Below, piece after piece: positions 7,457-12,427 of a stretch of 12,427 nucleotides of DNA. The DNA comes from CAZYZQ01 sp964652075. GTDB lineage: Bacteria > Bacillota > Clostridia > Oscillospirales > Oscillospiraceae. The translations under genes and the position numbers were made by a program. The DNA lies in contig CAZYZQ010000070.1 of NCBI GenBank assembly GCA_964652075.1, forward strand, positions 1 to 12,427, given 5' to 3'. Every line of letters begins with the position of its first letter. Within the stretch, counting starts at the first letter, position 1. Below the pieces are notes generated by a model, which saw only the letters and a program-made list of their open reading frames with translations, was not told the DNA's origin and ran no database searches.

Positions 7457-7478
7457 GAAATAACAGGAGTGAGCCAAC

Positions 7479-8666
7479 ATGAATATTCTCATTATCAATG
7501 CCGGCAGTTCGTCGCTGAAGTACCAGCTGATGGACCCGGACACCGGCGTCGTCACCGCCAAGGGCCAGTGCGAGCGCATCGGCATCGACGGCAAGCTGAC
7601 TCATAAGGTGCCCGGCCGCGAGAACGTTGTCAAGAACGATCCGCTGCCGACCCATGCCGAGGCGATTGAGGCCGTGCTGTCGATTCTGGTCGACCCGGTC
7701 GCGGGCGTGATCAAGTCCACCGATGAGATCGACGCCGTCGGCCACCGCGTCGTCCACGGCGGCAACCGCTTTGCCGCCTCCTGCCTGATCGATGAGGAGG
7801 TCATCAAGGGCATCGAGGCCTGCATCCCGCTCGGCCCGCTGCATAACCCCGCCAACCTGCTCGGCATCCGCGCCTGCCAGAAGATCATGCCGAACACCCC
7901 GCAGGTCGCCGTGTTCGACACCGCGTTCCACATGACCATGCCGCCGAAGGCGTATGAGTACGCCATCCCCCATGAGTACCTCGAGAAGAACGCGTTGCGC
8001 CGCTACGGCTTCCACGGTTCTTCCCACCGCTATGTCACCGGCCGCGCGATTGACATGCTCGGCAATCCCGATGCAAAAATCGTCAACTGCCACCTCGGCA
8101 ACGGCTCCTCCCTGTCCGCTGTAGCGGGCGGCAAGTGCCAGGATACCTCCATGGGCCTCAGCCCGCTGGCCGGCGTCCCCATGGGCACGCGCTCCGGCGA
8201 TATCGACGCCTGCGTCGTGCAGTTCCTGATGAACAACTACGGCTACAGCGTAGATGAGACGCTGAATATTCTCAACAAGAAGTCCGGTATGCTCGGCATG
8301 TCCGGCGTCGGCTCGGACTTCCGCGACCTGGAGGCCGCGGCCGAGCAGGGCAACGAGCGCGCTGCGCTGGCGCTGGAGAAGTTTGCCTACGAGGTCCGCA
8401 AATACATCGGCGCCTATGCCGCCGCGCTGGGCGGGATCGACGCGCTGGTCTTCACCGCCGGCGTCGGTGAGAACTCCGCCGAGATGCGTGCGCGCATCTG
8501 CGAGGGGCTGGAGTTCCTCGGCGTCAAGCTCGACGCGGAAAAGAATAAGGTGCGCGGCGAGGAGAAGGACGTCTCCGCCGCCGACTCGAAGGTGCGCATC
8601 CTCGTCATTCCGACCAACGAGGAGCTTGTCATCGCGCAGGACACCGCCGCGCTTGTCAAGGGCTGA
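7479..8666 (+). CDS. ackA: Acetate kinase AckA
   Basis: Cytosolic enzyme interconverting acetyl phosphate + ADP and acetate + ATP, the substrate-level phosphorylation step of acetate fermentation. The 395-residue product has the family length. N-terminal NAGSSSLKYQL (7-17) is the first ASKHA-fold signature. Active-site residues are in place: R90 (GHRVVHGG), D147 (VAVFDTAFH), H179 (RRYGFHGSSH), R238 (MGTRSGDID) and E381 (IPTNEEL). HLGNGSSLSAV (205-215) is also typical. The start ATG has AGGAG at 9-base spacing. Codons are strongly biased to C/G endings even for this window, which fits high expression. A partner pta gene is not in the window: the gene upstream is the divergent tmcAL, and a strong terminator follows, so ackA looks monocistronic or leads a low-level read-through unit with the transporter gene. 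Confidence 0.98.
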   Translation: MNILIINAGSSSLKYQLMDPDTGVVTAKGQCERIGIDGKLTHKVPGRENVVKNDPLPTHAEAIEAVLSILVDPVAGVIKSTDEIDAVGHRVVHGGNRFAASCLIDEEVIKGIEACIPLGPLHNPANLLGIRACQKIMPNTPQVAVFDTAFHMTMPPKAYEYAIPHEYLEKNALRRYGFHGSSHRYVTGRAIDMLGNPDAKIVNCHLGNGSSLSAVAGGKCQDTSMGLSPLAGVPMGTRSGDIDACVVQFLMNNYGYSVDETLNILNKKSGMLGMSGVGSDFRDLEAAAEQGNERAALALEKFAYEVRKYIGAYAAALGGIDALVFTAGVGENSAEMRARICEGLEFLGVKLDAEKNKVRGEEKDVSAADSKVRILVIPTNEELVIAQDTAALVKG

Positions 8667-8679
8667 TTCCATGCAATTC

Positions 8680-8716
8680 AACAGCCTGCCGGTTGCAAGA
8701 ACCGGCAGGCTGTTTT
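8680..8716 (+). terminator. Rho-independent terminator of ackA
   Basis: A perfect 15-bp stem (8680-8694 with 8700-8714) around the five-base loop GCAAG ends in a run of four T residues, 8713-8716. It starts 13 bases after the ackA stop. The minus strand has no matching T run, so it acts only on plus-strand transcripts. Confidence 0.88.
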
Positions 8717-8745
8717 GCGCGCAGACTATGTAAGAGGGATGGAAT

Positions 8746-9654
8746 ATGAAGAATCTCAAGGGATCGCTGATTTTACTGCTGACCGCGCTGATCTGGGGCA
8801 CAGCCTTCGTGGCGCAGGCCACCGCATCGGTCGGGACATTCACATTTAACGCCACACGCACACTTGTCGCGGCGTGTTTTCTCCTGCTGGTGCTGCTGGG
8901 CCGAAAGGCGCTGTTCCATAAGCCGCTCAGATGCGCCAAACGCGCGGCGCTGGGCGGCGTGCTGCTCGGCGTCTGTCTCTTCATTGCCATGAGCCTGCAG
9001 CAGGGCGGCATCGACCGGTATCCCGCAGGCGTCGCGGCATCCGGCCGGGCGGGTTTTCTGACGGCGACCTATGTTGTGATGGTCGCGCTCTGTGCGCATT
9101 TTTCGGGCAGGCAGCTGCATCCTGTCGTTTTCGTGGCGTCCGTCGGGTGCCTTGCAGGAATGTACCTGCTCTGCCTCTCCGGCGGGATCGGGCAGGCATA
9201 TTGGAGCGATCTGTTGCTGCTCGGCTGCGCAGTGGGCTTTACCGTGTACATTTTAATTGTGGACCGCTTTTCGGCTGAGGACGGCGTCATGCTCTCGTGT
9301 ATACAGTTTTTCGTCTGCGCCGTGCTGTCCGGCATCGCGGCGGCCGTGTTTGAAACCCCGTCGCCTGCCGCACTTCGGGCGGACTGGCTGCCGATTCTCT
9401 ACGCGGGCATCCTGTCGAGCGGCGTCGGGTACACGCTGCAAATTCTGGGGCAGAAATTCGCGGAGCCGGCGGTTGCGTCGATTGTGATGAGTCTGGAGTC
9501 CGTCTTCGCGGCGCTCTCCGGCTGGGTGCTCCTGCACGAGCAGCTCTCGGCACGGGAGCTGTGGGGCTGCGCGCTGGTCTTCGGCGCAGTGCTTCTGGCA
9601 CAGTCCGGCGAGTGGCTTCTGGCCAGAAAGCAGAAAAAATGCGGCACGTGCTGA
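8746..9654 (+). CDS. DMT superfamily transporter, EamA family
   Basis: Inner-membrane permease of 302 residues made of two EamA repeats, probably ten membrane helices. Repeat one covers about 5-145: first helix SLILLLTALIWGTAFVAQ, then SGRAGFLTATYVVMVAL (99-115), the typical end of the first repeat. Repeat two covers about 153-292, with SIVMSLESVFAALSGWVLLHEQLS (245-268), the hallmark of family C-termini. A short basic tail (ARKQKK) is cytosolic by the positive-inside rule. The substrate cannot be read from sequence; relatives export amino acids, metabolites or drugs. The start has a GAGGG site about 7 bases upstream. I find no promoter between the ackA terminator and this gene, so read-through from ackA or a weak promoter is likely. 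It is convergent with the gene to its right and shares a bidirectional terminator with it. Confidence 0.92.
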   Translation: MKNLKGSLILLLTALIWGTAFVAQATASVGTFTFNATRTLVAACFLLLVLLGRKALFHKPLRCAKRAALGGVLLGVCLFIAMSLQQGGIDRYPAGVAASGRAGFLTATYVVMVALCAHFSGRQLHPVVFVASVGCLAGMYLLCLSGGIGQAYWSDLLLLGCAVGFTVYILIVDRFSAEDGVMLSCIQFFVCAVLSGIAAAVFETPSPAALRADWLPILYAGILSSGVGYTLQILGQKFAEPAVASIVMSLESVFAALSGWVLLHEQLSARELWGCALVFGAVLLAQSGEWLLARKQKKCGTC

Positions 9655-9673
9655 TCGCGCACGCGCCGCATTT
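9634..9673. terminator. Bidirectional terminator between convergent genes
   Basis: A 9-bp outer stem (9637-9645 with 9665-9673), one A-C mismatch, and a 5-bp inner stem (9647-9651 with 9659-9663) enclose a seven-base loop. The minus strand ends in six Ts (9639-9634), a strong terminator for the membrane E2-like gene. The plus strand ends in only three Ts and begins inside the transporter coding end, so it is weaker in that direction. Confidence 0.85.
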
Positions 9674-9715
9674 ATACCGGCTCTGTATCTCAGCAGACAG
9701 CTGCTGCGTGTTGTT

Positions 9716-11119
9716 TCAACGGATGTCCTCAACGACCCGCTCGGGCGGCGTATCGAGCCGCTCCGGGTGCGCCAGAAGGCGCCGGAGATATTTGAACGCC
9801 GCCGCGTAATAGAAGCCGTCGCAGATACGCTCGTCGGTGACAACCGTAAAGTCCAGATACTTGCGCGGAACGATCGTGCCGTCGAGCAGAACCTCGTTTT
9901 CGCGGCGCTTCTTGCCGAAGGAGATGAAGACCGGCAGATTGCCGAAGTCATACAGATGGTGGTAGATCGGCGGAATGCCCAGAGAACCCATGCTCGTAAT
10001 AAACATGGAGCCGTGGAACGGGCTGATATGTACCAGCCACAGCGGCAGCATCCCGAAATAATCCGCCGTCCGGATCAGCCAGAGGAGGAACTTGCACAGC
10101 GTCGTCGGAACCAGGCTGAACGCCAACGCGGTGTTGTCGAAGCTGTTGCCCATCGGGGTGTTCTTGATGTTCTGAATTGCCTCGTTGACAGCGTGGTAGA
10201 CATCCTCCGCCGTATCTGTCTCGTGGAAAAACACGTCGATCATGGAGTCCGGCGAATCCGTTGACATCTCTTTCTTGACGGTCATGGAGATCTCCAGCTC
10301 GTCGCGGTGGTAGATCTTTTGCCCGGCCAGAAAGCGGTTGAGCGCCGGATACTGCGACACCGTGCGGACATAGGCGGCGAGCAGCACATGCAGCAGGCCG
10401 AAGTTCTTCATCCCCTGCTTGCGCTTTTCATGAATGTAGCGCTCCACGTTTGTAATCTCAATGGAATCGGCAAAATAGTTCGACGCGCTGTTGCGCGTGA
10501 CCATAAACAATGGGGACGCCTGCGCCATCGCTTCCAGGGAACGCAGACGGCGGCCGTCGACACGGTCGCCCCAGCCGGGGCGCCACTTGCCGTCGTTCGG
10601 GTGGCGGCGCATGGCGAGGACAATCACAAAAATTCCACCGAGCAGCAACAGTGCCGAGGCCTCGCTCAGCTGCGGCATGGCGTGCAGCATCGCCAGCAGC
10701 CACACAAGTCGCGCGCACAGCGGGAGGCCGAACAGGAACGGCAGCAGCCAGCGCGTGGGCAGTGTTCCGGTTACGGTCAGAAAATAAACTGCCGCGACTG
10801 CAAGGCAGGCAAACCACGCCAGAATACTCAGCAGCACACCGTTGCGGGAGGTCAGAAAAATCGCGAAAAAGATGCAGCTGAGCGCCACGGTGTAAAAGCT
10901 CTTATGAAATCTTGCTTTACAGCTGCACAACAGAACCAGCGCAAAGATCACGCAGGTGAGCGTCGGCAACAGGATTTGCAGCCACCAGAAGCTGCGGGAC
11001 ACTTCCTGTCCCGCGTAGCAGATCATCCGGACTGCGGCCGAACTGAGGATCAATGCGATGGAAAGCCAGAGCAGCGGGTTCTTGTGGCTCACATAGTAGC
11101 CTGTTCTCTGTTCTTTCAT
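9716..11119 (-). CDS. Membrane-anchored protein with 2-oxoacid dehydrogenase E2 / CAT-like acyltransferase domain lacking the catalytic histidine
   Basis: 467 residues in two parts. Residues 14-170 hold about six hydrophobic segments (roughly 14-36, 43-66, 74-90, 94-116, 123-147, 153-170). From about 184 the protein is soluble and matches the E2 catalytic / chloramphenicol acetyltransferase fold: GRRLRSLEAMAQASPLFM, DSIEITNVERYIHEKR, GLLHVLLAAYVRTVSQYPALNRF, then FITSMGSLG (373-381) and TVVTDERICDGFYYAAAF (425-442). In E2 and CAT the last motif is HxxxDG with a catalytic His; here it reads ERICDG, with E430 in the histidine position and D434-G435 kept. No lipoyl or E1/E3-binding domain is present, so this is not a standard dehydrogenase subunit. 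The ATG at 11119 directly follows a promoter (leaderless). A GTG at codon 10 with a weak AGG is an alternative start. I recall similar uncharacterised Clostridia proteins annotated as E2; function unknown. Confidence 0.8.
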   Translation of the reverse strand: MKEQRTGYYVSHKNPLLWLSIALILSSAAVRMICYAGQEVSRSFWWLQILLPTLTCVIFALVLLCSCKARFHKSFYTVALSCIFFAIFLTSRNGVLLSILAWFACLAVAAVYFLTVTGTLPTRWLLPFLFGLPLCARLVWLLAMLHAMPQLSEASALLLLGGIFVIVLAMRRHPNDGKWRPGWGDRVDGRRLRSLEAMAQASPLFMVTRNSASNYFADSIEITNVERYIHEKRKQGMKNFGLLHVLLAAYVRTVSQYPALNRFLAGQKIYHRDELEISMTVKKEMSTDSPDSMIDVFFHETDTAEDVYHAVNEAIQNIKNTPMGNSFDNTALAFSLVPTTLCKFLLWLIRTADYFGMLPLWLVHISPFHGSMFITSMGSLGIPPIYHHLYDFGNLPVFISFGKKRRENEVLLDGTIVPRKYLDFTVVTDERICDGFYYAAAFKYLRRLLAHPERLDTPPERVVEDIR

Positions 11120-11125
11120 GCCGCT

Positions 11126-11154
11126 ATTATACCGGCCGCTCCGGCTGTTTTCAA
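11126..11154 (-). promoter_or_regulatory. Near-consensus promoter giving a leaderless mRNA
   Basis: On the minus strand TTGAAA (11154-11149), a 17-base spacer and a perfect TATAAT (11131-11126). Only six bases lie between the -10 box and the ATG at 11119, so transcription should start at or next to the A of the start codon. No Shine-Dalgarno precedes that ATG. Confidence 0.8.
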
Positions 11155-11193
11155 CAAAAGCCGGACAATTTTATGTTTTTTTCAGATTTCTGC

Positions 11194-11242
11194 GAGAACA
11201 GCAGCGCCCGCCGCATTCATTGCGGCGGGCGCTGCTGTTCTC
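11194..11242. repeat. 22-bp perfect inverted repeat at the SCP2 gene stop codon
   Basis: Arms 11194-11215 and 11221-11242 are perfectly complementary over 22 bp, mostly GC, around a five-base loop. The right arm includes two bases of the SCP2 stop codon. On the minus strand the stem is followed by GCAGAAATC, without a T run. On the plus strand T7 follows after AGGCC. It can act as a mRNA 3'-end stabiliser or a terminator without U tract. Confidence 0.75.
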
Positions 11243-11657
11243 AGGCCTTTTTTTCAGACTTCTTGGCGGCCGTCTTCTTCGACGCGGCCTTTTTGGCGGC
11301 GGGTTTCTTTTCCGCCTTTGCAGGCTTTTCCGGCTCGGCGCCAAGCACGGAGAGCAGCTTGATGTGCTCCACATTGCCCGTATAGGCAATGCGGCCGGAC
11401 TCCGCGGCCTTCTCGACATCGAGCTTGCCGTTGAGGAGCATGGTGAGATCTCTGGCCTTGATCGTCAGCGCGGCGGTGTTGTCCACATAGTCATACGGGG
11501 CAACCTCGCAGACGCCGCCGCGGCAGGCAACATAAAATACGCCGCCGCAGTCCTCGTCTGTGAGCGTGATCTGCACCGCAACCAGTTCGGAGGGCGCGAC
11601 CGCGTCCGCATTCAGAAACCGCTTTGCCACAGTCTCAAACTTCTTCTGATAATCCAT
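11241..11657 (-). CDS. SCP2 sterol-carrier-type domain protein with lysine/alanine-rich tail
   Basis: Small cytosolic protein of 138 residues starting at ATG 11657 (MDYQKKFETVAKRF), with AAAGGA 11 bases upstream. An in-frame ATG 48 bases earlier has no ribosome site. Residues 1-105 resemble the SCP2 lipid-binding fold: a first amphipathic helix, a beta-rich centre (LVAVQITLTDEDCGGVFYVACRGGVCEVAP is about 25-54), the acidic and aromatic PYDYVDNTAALTIKARDLTMLLNGKLDVEKAAESGRIAYTGN stretch (54-95), typical of SCP2 proteins, and the closing helix. Residues 108-138 form a low-complexity tail of about twelve lysines with Ala, Pro, Glu and Ser, histone H1-like. Such a tail could bind nucleic acid or acidic lipid surfaces; that is inference. 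It has its own promoter and a 22-bp hairpin at its stop, upstream of the membrane E2-like gene. Ligand and function are unknown. Confidence 0.75.
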   Translation of the reverse strand: MDYQKKFETVAKRFLNADAVAPSELVAVQITLTDEDCGGVFYVACRGGVCEVAPYDYVDNTAALTIKARDLTMLLNGKLDVEKAAESGRIAYTGNVEHIKLLSVLGAEPEKPAKAEKKPAAKKAASKKTAAKKSEKKA

Positions 11658-11710
11658 AATTGAATGAGTCCTTTCTGCCAGAATTGGCGGATCATTTTTT
11701 GTCATGATTC

Positions 11711-11720
11711 AATGATCATT
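11711..11720. repeat. 10-bp palindrome at the SCP2 gene transcription start
   Basis: AATGATCATT is a perfect palindrome covering the expected start of transcription (about 11714) just after the -10 box of the SCP2 gene promoter. The position suits an operator, but a 10-bp AT-rich palindrome can occur by chance. Confidence 0.3.
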
Positions 11721-11749
11721 ATTTTAGCACAGCTTCGCTGAAAAGTCTA
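11721..11749 (-). promoter_or_regulatory. Promoter of the SCP2-domain gene
   Basis: On the minus strand TAGACT (11749-11744), a 17-base spacer and TAAAAT (11726-11721) preceded by the TGC of an extended -10. The transcript would begin near 11714, giving a leader of about 57 bases. Confidence 0.65.
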
Positions 11750-11971
11750 TTGTTTTCACCTTTTTGGCCACATTTTCAAGAAATTTTAGGCGTTTTGCTT
11801 AAGTTCTGTGCATTCATTTCGTGATTTTTGTCTATTTATTGTGCGAAAACGGCAATTTTTAGTCGAAGAATTTGGCCCTTTTTCACGAATATTTTTCCCG
11901 TTTTTTCCGTTGTTTTTTTTACCGGTAAGCTTTCCCTGTGCAAAATGCGGGCATATTTCGATAAAAAAGCG
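11750..11971. other. AT-rich divergent intergenic core, no gene seen
   Basis: This is the core of the gap between the SCP2 gene (start 11657) and the thiolase gene (start 12066). It lies outside both promoters, so neither transcript covers it. It has runs of T at about 11856-11860, 11879-11883, 11892-11896, 11901-11906 and 11913-11920, a 7-bp inverted repeat TTCGTGA/TCACGAA (11818-11824, 11883-11889), and the palindrome TACCGGTA (11920-11927). Short open frames here lack ribosome sites and family resemblance. I see no tRNA, riboswitch or DnaA box. Confidence 0.5.
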
Positions 11972-12000
11972 TTGATTTTTTTGCGGCCGTCCGGTATAAT
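11972..12000 (+). promoter_or_regulatory. Promoter of the thiolase gene
   Basis: TTGATT (11972-11977), a 17-base spacer and a perfect TATAAT (11995-12000). The transcript would begin near 12007 and carry a leader of about 59 bases with an inverted repeat at 12012-12032. Strong T tracts lie upstream. Confidence 0.82.
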
Positions 12001-12011
12001 TGAAATGGTAC

Positions 12012-12032
12012 ATTCTCATTTTTATTGAGAAT
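12012..12032. repeat. Inverted repeat in the thiolase leader
   Basis: ATTCTCA (12012-12018) and TGAGAAT (12026-12032) are complementary around seven AT-only bases. It begins about five bases after the expected transcription start, so it may be an operator or a 5' stabilising hairpin. ATTGAGAATCAAT (12023-12035) overlaps as a second, smaller symmetry. Confidence 0.45.
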
Positions 12033-12065
12033 CAATTTTAGGCTATTATGACAGGAGGAATTATA

Positions 12066-12427
12066 ATGAAAGATCTGTATGTCGTCAGCTGCTGCCGGAC
12101 GGCGGTCGGTTCGTTCCAGGGGATGCTGGCCGGTACACCGGCCTCTGAGCTGGGCGCGATCGTTGTCAAGGAAGCGCTGAAGCGCGGCAATGTCAAGCCG
12201 GAGATGGTGGACGAGCTGATGTTCGGCTGCATTTTGACTGCGGCGCAGGGCCAGAACGTTGCCCGTCAGGTCAGCATCAAGGCTGGCCTGCCCTATTCCG
12301 TTCCGTCCTATACGGTCGGCATGGTCTGCGGCTCCGGTATGAAGTCGGTCATTGAGGCCGCGCGCGCCATCGAGGCGGGCGATGTTTTTCTTATTGACAG
12401 GGCCGCCACCGAGAACATGACAATGGC
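12066..12427 (+). CDS. Acetyl-CoA C-acetyltransferase (thiolase), 3' end cut by window
   Basis: Biosynthetic-type thiolase that condenses two acetyl-CoA to acetoacetyl-CoA, entry to butyrate and related C4 pathways. Only about 120 N-terminal residues of an expected 390-odd are present. MKDLYVVSCCRTAVGSFQGM is the family N-terminus. VDELMFGCILTAAQGQNVARQ (48-68) matches the usual VxEVIMGNVLxAGxGQNPARQ pattern. The acyl-carrying catalytic cysteine is C88 in YTVGMVCGSGMKSV. The start has GGAGG at 7-base spacing and a strong own promoter. After AGD (104-106) the sequence reads VFLIDRAATENM, where thiolases normally have a small-residue AGG before xENM; this is odd and is treated as a finding. The catalytic His and second Cys lie beyond the window. 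Whether it is ThlA/AtoB or a degradative paralogue cannot be decided here. Confidence 0.93.
   Translation, partial: MKDLYVVSCCRTAVGSFQGMLAGTPASELGAIVVKEALKRGNVKPEMVDELMFGCILTAAQGQNVARQVSIKAGLPYSVPSYTVGMVCGSGMKSVIEAARAIEAGDVFLIDRAATENMTM

Noticed and set aside
7443..7457. CRP/FNR or Rex operator upstream of ackA
   Set aside because: TGTGA...TCACG has a spacer of five, not six, and the outer bases do not match; the resemblance is not enough to name a regulator.
8717..8745. Separate promoter for the EamA transporter gene
   Set aside because: TATGTA at 8727-8732 has no matching -35 within 16-18 bases.
7350..9011. Minus-strand extension of tmcAL through the ackA antisense strand, giving 952 codons
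   Set aside because: The family N-terminus (MKTVAVICEYNPFHRGH) begins at 7349 and everything upstream is antisense to ackA and the transporter gene.
11194..11242. Terminal inverted repeat of a mobile element
   Set aside because: The arms are only five bases apart, with no transposase or target-site duplication, so it is a hairpin and not element ends.
11786..12019. 77-codon minus-strand frame in the intergenic region
   Set aside because: Starts inside the thiolase promoter and leader on the other strand, lacks a ribosome site, and resembles no family.

Overview
The window reads as chromosomal housekeeping DNA from a Gram-positive anaerobe of the Bacillota, most likely class Clostridia (Oscillospiraceae-like). 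This placement is an inference from four things: the dgt-dnaG-rpoD order, the zinc-type ribosomal protein L31, a TmcAL-type tRNA acetate ligase, and acetate kinase plus a thiolase among strong GGAGG ribosome sites. Coding DNA is GC-rich and the intergenic stretches are clearly AT-rich. I see no mobile element, CRISPR array, tRNA or rRNA.

Layout, left to right. Minus strand, 1-3809: dgt, dnaG and rpoD (3' end cut by the window) are transcribed leftwards, with dnaG and rpoD overlapping by 8 bases. Minus strand, 3919-7349: tmcAL, rpmE, hflX and a YigZ/IMPACT-family gene. rpmE has its own promoter inside the end of tmcAL and a strong terminator behind it; hflX and the YigZ gene are 3 bases apart. 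Plus strand, 7479-9654: ackA diverges from tmcAL across a 129-base regulatory gap, ends at a strong terminator, and is followed by a DMT/EamA transporter gene. A bidirectional terminator at 9634-9673 separates the transporter gene from the convergent genes on its right.

Minus strand, 9716-11657: an SCP2-domain gene with a lysine/alanine tail lies upstream of a membrane-anchored protein whose cytosolic part resembles the catalytic domain of 2-oxoacid dehydrogenase E2 / chloramphenicol acetyltransferase. That domain lacks the usual catalytic histidine. Between the two genes are a 22-bp perfect hairpin starting at the SCP2 stop codon and a near-consensus promoter placed so close to the second gene that its mRNA should be leaderless. 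Then comes an AT-rich divergent intergenic region (11658-12065) and, on the plus strand, the first third of an acetyl-CoA acetyltransferase (thiolase) gene.

How the genes fit together: rpoD and dnaG link transcription and replication initiation in the classic macromolecular-synthesis arrangement, with dgt adjusting dNTP pools. rpmE, hflX and tmcAL belong to translation. AckA and thiolase belong to fermentation (acetate/ATP and C4 pathways). AckA and TmcAL both handle acetate and ATP and share a divergent promoter region. The least understood part is the SCP2 / membrane E2-like pair, which is where I would look for something undescribed.
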